Shown here one piece after another: positions 1 to 6,115 of a stretch of DNA of 14,622 bases. Under the pieces are notes generated by a model. That model was given only the letters and a program-made list of their open reading frames with translations, ran no database searches and was not told the DNA's origin. Source of the DNA: Candidatus Moranbacteria bacterium CG23_combo_of_CG06-09_8_20_14_all_35_22 (lineage in GTDB: Bacteria > Patescibacteriota > Minisyncoccia > Moranbacterales > UBA2206); the NCBI GenBank assembly GCA_002772115.1, contig PCRW01000040.1:1-14622 (forward strand). The letters run 5' to 3'. How positions within the stretch are numbered: the first letter of the stretch is position 1; each line of letters starts with the position of its first letter. Position numbers and translations under genes: made by a program.

Positions 1-91
1 CGGCGCTTTTTTGTAATTTATTCATACACTTCATTTTACTTTATTTTTTATGAAGTGTTGCAATTATTTCTTGAACTCGGGGAATTATTTG
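1..91. other. Left-edge non-coding stretch with a hairpin
   Basis: The window opens with a G+C-rich scrap followed by six T (7-12), which looks like the tail of a rho-independent terminator whose stem lies outside the window. A 9-bp inverted repeat (26-34 with 50-58) follows, but no T-run comes after it on either strand, so it is not called a terminator. No gene is visible here. Confidence 0.35.
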
Positions 92-120
92 TTGACAATT
101 TGTTTTTAATGCTTTATAAT
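92..120 (+). promoter_or_regulatory. Consensus sigma-70-type promoter of the small membrane protein gene
   Basis: TTGACA at 92-97 and TATAAT at 115-120 are both perfect consensus hexamers separated by exactly 17 nt. The start is expected near 127, giving a leader of about 50 nt that ends in a strong SD (AAGGAGG around 164-170) before the ATG at 177. Confidence 0.85.
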
Positions 121-176
121 ACAAAGTCATAGATGTAATGAGGGTTATTTAAAATTTCATAAAAAGGAGGTCTATA

Positions 177-500
177 ATGAAGACAATAAAAAAGATATTT
201 TGGGTAATTTGGGTTTTATTTTGGGCATTTTTATTTACTGATCTTATCTTTTTTTTCGTAGCAGTTGCATTTTCAAATTTAAATATGAGTATTGTATACG
301 AAGTCTTTGTTGAGCTAGTCGCAGATATAATTTCGACAGGTTTAATAATTGGCTATCTTGCCGCGCCCATATTCGAGGTGGGAATTATCTTTATGGCATG
401 TTGTATTTGCGCATTGGCTTACATTGTTTTATTGTTTTACAAAACAACGTTGCTCTGGGCGTATAAAGAAATAAAGTATGCGCTCAGTAGGAAAAAATAA
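177..500 (+). CDS. Small hydrophobic membrane protein, function unknown
   Basis: A 107-residue protein I do not recognise. A short basic start (MKTIKK) is followed by a very hydrophobic stretch at about residues 7-33, rich in Trp and Phe. A second long hydrophobic region at about 53-88 could hold one or two membrane spans, and the tail is basic (SRKK). It is therefore probably an inner-membrane protein with two or three spans and cytoplasmic ends. No catalytic motif is visible. The start is secure: an AAGGAGG SD lies just upstream of the ATG, unlike most housekeeping genes here, which have none. It forms its own unit with a consensus promoter and a strong terminator, so it is probably well expressed. 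Toxin-like, transporter-accessory or stress roles are all possible; none is supported by sequence. Confidence 0.75.
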   Translation: MKTIKKIFWVIWVLFWAFLFTDLIFFFVAVAFSNLNMSIVYEVFVELVADIISTGLIIGYLAAPIFEVGIIFMACCICALAYIVLLFYKTTLLWAYKEIKYALSRKK

Positions 501-517
501 AACCAAAACAATTAACA

Positions 518-555
518 AATCCTTGTAGCCAATCATTTGGTTGCAAGGATTTTTA
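518..555 (+). terminator. Rho-independent terminator of the small membrane protein gene
   Basis: A stem of about 15 bp (518-532 with 537-551, two G-U pairs, 4-nt loop) is followed by TTTA. It begins 17 nt after the stop codon at 498-500 and closes a single-gene transcription unit. Confidence 0.85.
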
Positions 556-571
556 TTTGTTCAAATAAATC

Positions 572-600
572 TTTCCTAAGGCCGAGCTTTAGGATATAAT
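572..600 (+). promoter_or_regulatory. Possible leaderless promoter of the transposase gene
   Basis: A perfect TATAAT at 595-600 overlaps the edge of a palindrome and ends only 6 nt before the ATG at 607, so transcription would start at or next to the start codon and the mRNA would be leaderless. The hexamer 17 nt upstream (572-577) matches the -35 consensus poorly, so activity would rest mainly on the -10. Confidence 0.45.
573..595. repeat. REP-like palindrome upstream of the RAYT gene (copy 1)
   Basis: Two arms of about 10 nt with a CGA centre and one mismatch between arms. It is a diverged copy of the palindromes at 805-827 and 1279-1301 and has the same central orientation as the downstream copy. 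With that copy it brackets the transposase gene, as expected for REP elements around their RAYT. Confidence 0.75.
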
Positions 601-606
601 TGCGTT

Positions 607-1275
607 ATGAGAAAAATAGAATTTGCCAATGAGGAATATTATCATATTTTCAATCGCGGAGTAGATAAGCGAAATATTTTTATTGATACTCGAGATTATG
701 AAAGATTTTTACTCGCCATGGACTTATTAAATGATGAAAATGATGGCTTAATGATAGGATGGAGAGACTATAAAAAATCCAATCCAAAATCTTCACTAAA
801 AGATTTCCTAAAACTCGGTTTTAGGAAGAGGGAACCATTGATTGAAATTATTGCGTATTGCTTAAATCCAAATCATTATCATTTTATTTTAAAGCAAGAA
901 AAAGATAAGGGAATTGAAAAGTTTATGCACAAAATTGGAGTTAGTCATTCAAAATATTTTAATAAAAAAAATAAAAGAAGCGGATCATTGTTCCAAGGAA
1001 AATTTAAGGCAGTGCATATAGATTCCAATGAGTATCTTTTGTATCTTTCCGCTTATGTGAATAAAAATAATTTTATTCATGGGTATAATAAAAATGATAG
1101 TTGGACATACTCTAGTTTACCAGACTATTTAGGTAAGCGAGATGAAAAATTATGCAATAAAGAAATAATTTTAGGGCAATTTAAAGATGCCAATGAGTAC
1201 AAGGAATTTTTAGATAGAAATGCAACTTATATGAAAGAGAAAAAAGAATTGGAAAAGTATTTAATAGAAGATTAA
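607..1275 (+). CDS. REP-associated tyrosine transposase (RAYT), IS200-like Y1_Tnp family
   Basis: A 222-residue single-strand DNA transposase-like protein of the Y1/HUH superfamily. Visible family features are the N-terminal YYHIFNRG motif (11-18), the HUH-type metal-binding NHYH (89-92, His90 and His92), the SGSLFQGKFKAV block (125-136), and a Tyr-rich segment EYLLYLSAYVNKN (142-154) holding the probable nucleophile, perhaps Tyr146. The later TYSSLPDYLG resembles the usual WSSY-DYL motif. RAYTs nick and join REP palindromes, and three such palindromes are present here: before, inside (residues 67-74) and after the gene. There is no flanking IS terminal structure, so it is better read as a domesticated RAYT than as an active IS200. 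The internal palindrome keeps the frame open, so the gene appears intact. Confidence 0.9.
   Translation: MRKIEFANEEYYHIFNRGVDKRNIFIDTRDYERFLLAMDLLNDENDGLMIGWRDYKKSNPKSSLKDFLKLGFRKREPLIEIIAYCLNPNHYHFILKQEKDKGIEKFMHKIGVSHSKYFNKKNKRSGSLFQGKFKAVHIDSNEYLLYLSAYVNKNNFIHGYNKNDSWTYSSLPDYLGKRDEKLCNKEIILGQFKDANEYKEFLDRNATYMKEKKELEKYLIED
805..827. repeat. REP-like palindrome inside the RAYT coding frame (copy 2)
   Basis: Arms TTCCTAAAAC and GTTTTAGGAA flank a TCG centre. The 23-mer is the exact reverse complement of the one at 1279-1301. It is translated in frame as residues 67-74 of the transposase, between the N-terminal motif and the HUH motif, where family members often have loops. Confidence 0.8.
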
Positions 1276-1278
1276 CCC

Positions 1279-1312
1279 TTCCTAAAACCGAGTTTTAGGA
1301 AAGTTTTAGGAA
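1279..1312. repeat. REP-like palindrome plus half-repeat after the RAYT gene (copy 3)
   Basis: A perfect 10+3+10 palindrome (1279-1301, centre CGA) starts 4 nt after the transposase stop. An extra half-arm (GTTTTAGGAA, 1303-1312) follows. The half-arm supplies an AGGA about 8 nt ahead of the mutM start at 1319, so the repeat may act as the ribosome site of mutM. Confidence 0.8.
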
Positions 1313-1318
1313 AAAAAT

Positions 1319-2221
1319 ATGCCGGAGTTACCTGAAGTAGAAACAGTCGTTTCTGATTTGAATAAAAAAATAAAGGGCGACATGATCGTTTCTTTTTGGA
1401 GTGAGTGGCCGAAAGCTATTAAACCCGCCTCATCGGCGGATGAATTTTCAAAGAAAATTCAAAATAGGAAAATTCTGGGCGTGCGGAGAATTGGAAAAAA
1501 TATTTTTATAGATTTATCAGGAAATAAAACTTTGTATATTCATCTCAAAATGACGGGACACTTATTGATCAAGCCAAAAAAAGAGGTTCGACCTCTCTCG
1601 ACCAAAACGACCAAAAGAGGTCAAACCTCTAATGAAAAACAAAATTATTTTGAGGATAAGGTTAATCAGTATATAAGACATAAATTTTTTCTTAAATCTG
1701 GAAAAACAATTGAATTTTCGGATTTGCGAAAATTTGGGAAAATTGTTTTGGACTCGACGGATAAGATAAATAATTTGAAAGAAATAAAAAATTTAGGAAT
1801 TGATGCGCTGGATCCTAAACTTACTTTTCAAAAATTTCAAGAAATTTTGGAAAAAAAGCCTAAAGCGAAAATTGGAATTGTTCTTATGGATCAAAATGTA
1901 ATGGCGGGGATTGGAAATATATATCGCAGTGAAATATTATTTTCTGCGGGAATTTTGCCGGAGAGAATAATAAGTTCAATTTCTAAAAAAGATTTGCAGA
2001 AAATTTACGATGCCACGATAAAAATTCTCAAAAAGGCGGTGAAAATGCGTGGAACTTCGGATTCGGACTATCGCGATACTTCCGGCGCACCGGGGAATTT
2101 TCAGAAAGTTTTAGCTGTGTATAATCGGGAAAGACAAAAGTGCAAAAAATGTGGTACAATAATTCAAAGAGAAACATTAGGGCAAAGGAGTGTGTTTATT
2201 TGTAAGCGGTGTCAAAAATAA
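1319..2221 (+). CDS. mutM: Formamidopyrimidine-DNA glycosylase (Fpg)
   Basis: Base-excision repair enzyme that removes 8-oxoguanine and formamidopyrimidines and then cleaves the backbone by beta/delta-elimination. The start is fixed by MPELPEVE: Pro2 is the Schiff-base nucleophile and Glu3 the catalytic acid. Other hallmarks are HLKMTG (75-80, Lys77), MDQNVMAGIGNIYRSEILF, and a C-terminal zinc finger with Cys275, 278, 295 and 298. At 300 residues it is somewhat longer than usual (about 270). The excess fits two palindromic segments in frame: PASSA at 36-40, and a Lys/Thr-rich stretch at about 88-105. Both lie outside catalytic motifs, so activity is expected. It follows the RAYT by 43 nt. Confidence 0.97.
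   Translation: MPELPEVETVVSDLNKKIKGDMIVSFWSEWPKAIKPASSADEFSKKIQNRKILGVRRIGKNIFIDLSGNKTLYIHLKMTGHLLIKPKKEVRPLSTKTTKRGQTSNEKQNYFEDKVNQYIRHKFFLKSGKTIEFSDLRKFGKIVLDSTDKINNLKEIKNLGIDALDPKLTFQKFQEILEKKPKAKIGIVLMDQNVMAGIGNIYRSEILFSAGILPERIISSISKKDLQKIYDATIKILKKAVKMRGTSDSDYRDTSGAPGNFQKVLAVYNRERQKCKKCGTIIQRETLGQRSVFICKRCQK
1425..1439. repeat. Short palindrome (ASSA-coding) inside mutM
   Basis: CCGCC and GGCGG arms around TCATC. The same 15-mer occurs at 10375-10389, and a relative occurs in holA at 3635. All are read in the frame giving Ala-Ser-Ser-Ala. It is more G+C rich than the surrounding gene. Confidence 0.65.
1582..1630. repeat. Double hairpin insertion inside mutM
   Basis: Two 6-bp hairpins, AGAGGT/ACCTCT at 1582-1596 (loop TCG) and again at 1616-1630 (loop CAA), are separated by 19 nt. 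They code for residues of about 88-104 in a region that family members usually have shorter. The frame stays open. Confidence 0.65.
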
Positions 2222-2231
2222 ATTTTTTAAC

Positions 2232-2332
2232 AATACAAATCTACGAATGAAATGCTAATCTGCGAATATGCGAATACTGTAAATGTTTATTTGCATATTT
2301 GTAAATTTGCATAAGATTTGTAGATTCGTATT
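2232..2332. repeat. Imperfect inverted repeat of about 100 bp between mutM and the DUF3048 gene
   Basis: The left arm, built on AATACAAATCTACGAAT, and the reverse complement of the right arm match closely over about 45 nt. The turn lies near 2277-2288. It fills nearly the whole 117-nt gap and could fold into one long hairpin. The short TACGAAT-type units inside it also occur before femX (about 11440-11470). No T-run follows, so a terminator role is only possible. Confidence 0.6.
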
Positions 2333-2338
2333 ATAATT

Positions 2339-3499
2339 ATGGCAAAACAAAAAATAATTATTGCAATTATTGCAATAGCAATCGTGGCGGGGGGATTTTA
2401 TTTATTTAAAAAACCAAAATCTAATGTTAAGCAAATTGATTTAAATGTTAAGCAGACAACAAACACGGGACCAATCAACACTGGACCTGTGAGTCCAATT
2501 TCTGGGTTGAGTTGTGATAATTGGAATCGCCGTCCCGTAGCAGTGATGCAACCATCGGACATTCAAGCGCGACCGGCGGCGGGGTTTTCCGAGGCGGATA
2601 TGGTAATTGAGCTTCCAGCCTATACTTCATCTAATACGCGCCTTTTGGGAGTTTATATTTGCAATATTCCTAAGGAAGTTGGAGCGATCAGAAGCGCTCG
2701 CCATGATCACATTGCTTTGGCGGGTGGACTAGATGCTTTTTTTGTTCACTGGGGCGGATCGCATTTTGCGCTGGATCTTTTAAATAAAAATATAATAGAC
2801 AGAATAGATTGTATGACAACCAGTTATTGTGATAGATGGAATTGGCAAAGTGATCCTGTGATGCGAAAAGAAGATTCTGGGCATATTACAAAAGAAAAAA
2901 TATTAGAAGCCATGAAAAATCTTAATATTCGAATGGAAAGCAATTTTTCCGGTTATGCTCATCAAGAAGAAGCGCCGATGGATCAAAGACCAAACGGCGG
3001 AAAACTTCGGGTAGCTTTTGCCAAACCGTATGACGCCGAATATGAATATGATAAAAATTCCAATTCTTATTTACGCACTTGGGGAGAAAAAAATGATACT
3101 GATCGAAACAATAATCAAAGACTTTCTCCAAAAAATGTGGTGGTGATGTTTGCTAAATCTGAGCAGATTGTTAATTCTAAAGATTATAAAGCCTTAGGAC
3201 TACAGAGTCCATGGGAAGGAGTGGAAGCGATAAAAAATACTGGCAAAGAAAGTATCAGCGGGCGGTATAATAATGTAGAAATTGGCGACCCTTGGTATGA
3301 CGAATCGGATAGCGGTCCGGCTAAATATTATTTCAATGGCAAAGAAGTGGAGGGAACATGGAAAAAAGATAAGGCAAAATTGGAAAGTAAATTGACTTTT
3401 TATGATAATTCTGGATCAGAGATAAAATTTGTGCCAGGACAAATTTGGGTGGAAATTTTGGAACCAGGGCAAACGCTTCGATGGGAACCAGCTTTATAA
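2339..3499 (+). CDS. DUF3048 (YerB-like) membrane-anchored extracellular protein
   Basis: A 386-residue protein with an N-terminal signal anchor (hydrophobic residues about 5-23 after MAKQK), then a flexible Asn/Thr/Pro-rich linker to about residue 60 and the DUF3048 domain. The recognisable core is RPVAVM followed by ARPAAGFSEADMVIELP, then VGAIRSARHDHIALAGGLDAFFVHWGGS, as in YerB of Bacillus. There is no lipobox Cys near the anchor, so it is probably a membrane-tethered rather than lipid-modified form. YerB-family proteins act at the cell surface and have been linked to peptidoglycan synthesis; that role here is inferred only. The start has no SD. It is followed by holA after 11 nt, suggesting cotranscription. 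Confidence 0.85.
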   Translation: MAKQKIIIAIIAIAIVAGGFYLFKKPKSNVKQIDLNVKQTTNTGPINTGPVSPISGLSCDNWNRRPVAVMQPSDIQARPAAGFSEADMVIELPAYTSSNTRLLGVYICNIPKEVGAIRSARHDHIALAGGLDAFFVHWGGSHFALDLLNKNIIDRIDCMTTSYCDRWNWQSDPVMRKEDSGHITKEKILEAMKNLNIRMESNFSGYAHQEEAPMDQRPNGGKLRVAFAKPYDAEYEYDKNSNSYLRTWGEKNDTDRNNNQRLSPKNVVVMFAKSEQIVNSKDYKALGLQSPWEGVEAIKNTGKESISGRYNNVEIGDPWYDESDSGPAKYYFNGKEVEGTWKKDKAKLESKLTFYDNSGSEIKFVPGQIWVEILEPGQTLRWEPAL

Positions 3500-3510
3500 A
3501 ACAATGACAT

Positions 3511-4533
3511 ATGATTATTTTTCTATTTGGCGCAGACTCTTTTAGGAGTAGCCAAAAAATTAGCGAAATAAAAAATAAATTTATGTTTTCTGACAAGTCC
3601 GGCTCCGGCTTGTCAGTTTTTGACTATGCCGAACCCGCCTCTTCGGCCCGCTTCGCCGTTGCTTCAGCGAGGCGAGCGGGCAAGGATATAACAAAAAATA
3701 TAATTAATACTTCCAATACGCCGAATTTGTTGGCAACCAAGCGACTAATAATTGTCAAAAATCTGATTTCCAATGGGCTTATCGATGAGCAGAAAAAAAT
3801 ATTGGAATTTTTAAAAAACAAAAAAAATCTTGGCGAAGATAAATCGGCGATAATTATTTTTTGGGAAGGAGAAGCGCCGAAAAAAAATAATGCCTTGTAC
3901 AAATTTTTTATTTCAAAAGAAAGCGGAATAAAAAGTCAAAATTTTGAAAAATTAGCTGGGGTAAAACTAGAAGCTTGGGCATTAAAAATTATAAAAGAAA
4001 TAAATCCAGAAGGGAAAATTTCCAAATTAGCACTGGCAAGGCTTATCGCTTATTGCGGAGAAGATATGTTTTTGCTTTACAATGAAATTCAAAAATTGAT
4101 TGCTTATGCTGACAATGAAATGATTAGTGAAAAAAAGGTGGATTTGCTGGTAAAAGCTAATCTTAATAACAATATTTTTTGTTTAGTAGATGCGATTGGC
4201 GCTAATGATAAAAAACAAGCTTTGAAACTTTTTCATGAGCATCTGCAAAAAGGCGATGACCCCTTTTATTTGATGAGTATGTTTTTTTACCAATTTCGCA
4301 ATATGCTAAAAATCGCAGATTTATACGAAAAAGGCATGCGCGCCGAATATGACATTGCTCGCATAACAAAACTTCATCCTTTTGTCGTCAAGAAAACAAT
4401 TTCGCAAATGCGAAACTTTACCTTTGAGAAACTGAAAAAAATTTATAAAAAATTAGGAGAAATTGATAGGGCGGTCAAAACTGGAAAAATTGAAATTAAG
4501 TTGGCGTTGGATAAGTTTGTAGTGGAGCTTTAA
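3511..4533 (+). CDS. holA: DNA polymerase III delta subunit
   Basis: A 340-residue clamp-loader subunit that opens the beta sliding clamp. The start MIIFLFGADSF matches the family's MIIFLYGEDTY opening. Further marks are ATKRLIIVKNLI, AYCGEDMFLLYNEIQKLIAYA, and the C-terminal helical collar domain ending KTGKIEIKLALDKFV, close to the usual end. Residues 27-57 are unusual: two palindromic segments (3591-3615 and 3634-3680) code for SDKSGSGLS and PASSARFAVASARRAG, inside domain I. These are more G+C rich than the rest of the gene and appear to be in-frame insertions that replaced or extended a loop. No SD is present. The gene ends just before a bidirectional terminator shared with rpsT. Confidence 0.93.
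   Translation: MIIFLFGADSFRSSQKISEIKNKFMFSDKSGSGLSVFDYAEPASSARFAVASARRAGKDITKNIINTSNTPNLLATKRLIIVKNLISNGLIDEQKKILEFLKNKKNLGEDKSAIIIFWEGEAPKKNNALYKFFISKESGIKSQNFEKLAGVKLEAWALKIIKEINPEGKISKLALARLIAYCGEDMFLLYNEIQKLIAYADNEMISEKKVDLLVKANLNNNIFCLVDAIGANDKKQALKLFHEHLQKGDDPFYLMSMFFYQFRNMLKIADLYEKGMRAEYDIARITKLHPFVVKKTISQMRNFTFEKLKKIYKKLGEIDRAVKTGKIEIKLALDKFVVEL
3591..3680. repeat. Two palindromic segments inside holA
   Basis: At 3591-3615, arms TGACAAG and CTTGTCA enclose CCGG/CCGG with one bulged T. At 3634-3680, CCCGC and GCGGG enclose smaller G+C-rich hairpins and the PASSA-coding core shared with mutM. Both are in frame. The G+C jump compared with the gene marks them as inserted repeats. Confidence 0.65.
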
Positions 4534-4540
4534 CTCACTA

Positions 4541-4668
4541 TCAGAACCACTGATTATCACATGAGCTCACATGATTTCACTTGAACAAAAAAAACAAACC
4601 TTGAGGTTTGTTTTTTTATAAAAAAATTCAGTATAATCAGGATAATCAGTGTTAATCAGTGGTTCTGA
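4541..4668. repeat. Inverted repeat enclosing the holA/rpsT terminator
   Basis: A perfect 16-bp pair, 4541-4556 with 4653-4668, flanks the terminator. The right arm lies inside rpsT and supplies its last codons (Arg-Thr-Thr-Asp) and part of the stop. Shorter AATCAG units are repeated next to it (4635-4660). Confidence 0.8.
4587..4617. terminator. Bidirectional terminator between holA and rpsT
   Basis: The 9-bp stem AAACAAACC/GGTTTGTTT with a TTGA loop has T7 on one side and a long A-run on the other, so it can end both the forward holA transcript and the reverse rpsT transcript. Confidence 0.88.
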
Positions 4669-4927
4669 CCGCTTTCTTTACTTGCTTATTGAGGCGGGAT
4701 TTCATGCGGGCGGCTCCGTTTTTGGTGAGGACTTTCTTTTGGATGGCTTTGTCTAGAGCTTTCATAGATTTCTTGAGATATTCTTGGGCTTTGTCAATTT
4801 CTCCTTTTGCGAGAGCGGTTTTTGTATTTTTTATCGCACTTTTAAATTGCCCTTTAATTTTATTATTTTTGAGGGTTTTTCTCTTAGTCACCCGCATATA
4901 TTTCTTAGCGGCTTTGATGATAGGCAT
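4652..4927 (-). CDS. rpsT: 30S ribosomal protein S20
   Basis: A 91-residue, strongly basic, all-helical ribosomal protein that binds 16S rRNA early in 30S assembly. The N-terminus MPIIKAAKKYMRVTKRKTLKN matches the S20 opening (MPNIKSAKKR-), which fixes the start at the ATG whose complement is 4925-4927; a longer frame to a TTG at 4942 would add an atypical prefix. The middle (AIKNTKTALAKGEIDKAQEYLKKSMKALDKAIQK) and GAARMKSRLNKQV are typical. The last residues are coded by one arm of an inverted repeat, so the C-terminus may have been rewritten by that element. No SD is visible. A reverse promoter candidate lies about 105 nt upstream. Confidence 0.95.
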   Translation of the reverse strand: MPIIKAAKKYMRVTKRKTLKNNKIKGQFKSAIKNTKTALAKGEIDKAQEYLKKSMKALDKAIQKKVLTKNGAARMKSRLNKQVKKAVRTTD

Positions 4928-4940
4928 AAAATTTAGTTGC

Positions 4941-5024
4941 AAGTCTATAAAGTTACAAGTTCATAAAGAATATCTTTATCAAACCTTTGACTTTATAAAC
5001 CTTTGACTTTATAAACTTTTAGAC
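4941..5024. repeat. Repeats in the rpsT leader
   Basis: Two exact adjacent 16-bp units, ACCTTTGACTTTATAA, occupy 4983-4998 and 4999-5014. The arms AGTCTATAAAGTT (from 4942) and AACTTTTAGACT (to about 5025) give an imperfect inverted repeat around them. All lie within the presumed untranslated leader of rpsT. S20 leaders can be autoregulatory, but nothing here resembles the known sites. Confidence 0.5.
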
Positions 5025-5031
5025 TCTCCTA

Positions 5032-5060
5032 TTTTTAGCATAGCTTTCAAGTTTTGGCAA
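5032..5060 (-). promoter_or_regulatory. Candidate promoter of rpsT
   Basis: Read on the reverse strand: TTGCCA (complement 5055-5060), a 17-nt spacer, then TAAAAA (complement 5032-5037). The -10 is imperfect, so this is the best candidate rather than a certain site. Confidence 0.4.
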
Positions 5061-5083
5061 GCGTAGCTGAAGTTGTGAAGACT

Positions 5084-5117
5084 GGAGGCTAAACCTCCAA
5101 TTGGAGGCTTAGTCTCC
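5084..5117. repeat. 34-bp palindrome at the 3' end of the TrmB-type gene
   Basis: Two 15-nt arms flank a central AATT, pairing with two G-U type mismatches. The left arm is GGAGGCTAAACCTCC. The right arm covers the stop codon and last two codons (Gly-Asp) of the regulator. It has the same length and layout as the palindrome in murE at 13503-13536. Confidence 0.75.
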
Positions 5118-5888
5118 CTTGGCTATCTCCCAAAGCATTTCAAACCAAGCCTTATTCATAGCATAGATGTTTTTATCTTCAATCAAAATGGAAATGATAT
5201 TTTCCGCATCAATTATTTGATAGGAAATTTTGTCGTCATAAATTTGCACATCTGATTTGAAAGGCAGATCATTTTTTTCTAAGTATCTGATTTCTGTGAT
5301 CGAGTCGTATTTGTCATCTGCGGTTCCAAAAGTAATTTCTGGTTTTTTTCCAACGCGTAGAATTCTTTTTTTAATACCTTTCTGCATTCTTTTTCTTTTA
5401 TAATCTTCATTAATTTCTTTGAATTTTTCTTCTTGATTAAGCAAGTCGGTATTAATAAAAAGTAAAATTTCAGTTTGCGAGTTGAGCGTGTCATCCAATA
5501 TCTTTTCCATGCCTTCAGCGCCTTCATAGAATTTTACTCCGGGTTTATTGATTGTGAGATTGTAGTTAGAAACCAAAGAGGGAAGCACATCTGCAAATAT
5601 TTTCTTGTTCTGACTAATTTCTCTTTCTTTACTTTCTAGAATTTTTTCTAAAGCGCGAGGATGAGTAGCCCGAAAGCGTGCCACTTCTTTAGCTTTCTCA
5701 ACTTTTTCCACCAGCTCCAACGCCAAAAGTTCTTCTGTGGCCTTATACACTACTCCGCGAGGCTGATTTATGCTTTTGGCAATGTCTCTGGCTTTAGCTT
5801 CGCCAAACTCAAAAAGAAAGTCCATAACCGCGGATTGGGTTTTAGTCAGGCCGAATTGTTGTAATTGCTCTTTAAACATGTTTTTCAC
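5109..5888 (-). CDS. TrmB-family transcriptional regulator
   Basis: About 257-260 residues. The N-terminus (10-70) is a winged helix-turn-helix of TrmB type: LTKTQSAVMDFLFEFGEAKARDIAKSINQPRGVVYKATEELLALELVEK, where the recognition helix follows NQPRG. A coiled linker (ILESKEREISQNKKIF) leads to a C-terminal TrmB effector region (about 115-259) starting KFYEGAEGMEKILDDTL, the fold used by relatives to bind sugars or related ligands. The start is ambiguous: GTG at 5888 or ATG at 5879, with no SD at either. It has a consensus reverse promoter and is divergent from the structured RNA at 6116, so it could regulate itself or that RNA; this is inference. Ligand unknown. Confidence 0.88.
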   Translation of the reverse strand: MKNMFKEQLQQFGLTKTQSAVMDFLFEFGEAKARDIAKSINQPRGVVYKATEELLALELVEKVEKAKEVARFRATHPRALEKILESKEREISQNKKIFADVLPSLVSNYNLTINKPGVKFYEGAEGMEKILDDTLNSQTEILLFINTDLLNQEEKFKEINEDYKRKRMQKGIKKRILRVGKKPEITFGTADDKYDSITEIRYLEKNDLPFKSDVQIYDDKISYQIIDAENIISILIEDKNIYAMNKAWFEMLWEIAKGD

Positions 5889-5897
5889 TCACTAATC

Positions 5898-5925
5898 GTT
5901 CGCGAACCGGCACTACGAATGCCGG
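5898..5925 (-). promoter_or_regulatory. Hairpin-forming leader of the TrmB-type gene
   Basis: A 6-bp hairpin (5907-5912 with 5920-5925, arms CCGGCA/TGCCGG) adjoins a perfect palindrome, GTTCGCGAAC (5898-5907). Both are in the untranslated leader between the promoter and the start codon. They could be a regulator binding site or an RNA hairpin; the sequence does not decide. Confidence 0.35.
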
Positions 5926-5956
5926 ACATGCGAATAAAATATACTCAATATACCTC

Positions 5957-5985
5957 ATTGTAGCAGATTATTTGATATTTGTCAA
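5957..5985 (-). promoter_or_regulatory. Promoter of the TrmB-type regulator
   Basis: On the reverse strand: TTGACA (complement 5980-5985), a 17-nt spacer, TACAAT (complement 5957-5962). Near the expected start there are two TATA-C/T units (about 5940-5953) that might be an operator. Confidence 0.8.
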
Positions 5986-6080
5986 CATTAAAAATGACAC
6001 TTTGAAGACGAAAATAAGCCAAAATAGTTCTTTATGATAGGGATAATGAAGACAAAACGACTAAAATGTACCTAATATTA

Positions 6081-6109
6081 TTGACGAAATGTATAAATTA
6101 TGATATACT
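6081..6109 (+). promoter_or_regulatory. Promoter of the structured RNA at 6116
   Basis: TTGACG at 6081-6086 and TATACT at 6104-6109 with a 17-nt spacer. Transcription should begin near 6116. No ORF with a plausible start follows, which supports a non-coding product. Confidence 0.8.
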
Positions 6110-6115
6110 ATCCCG

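Noticed and set aside
607..1275. Complete IS200/IS605 insertion sequence
   Set aside because: No tnpB partner and no subterminal IS hairpins with target cleavage sites; the flanking palindromes fit REP elements better.
4659..5006. Forward ORF of 115 codons opposite rpsT
   Set aside because: It is the antisense shadow of the clearly recognisable S20 gene, with no SD and no domain.
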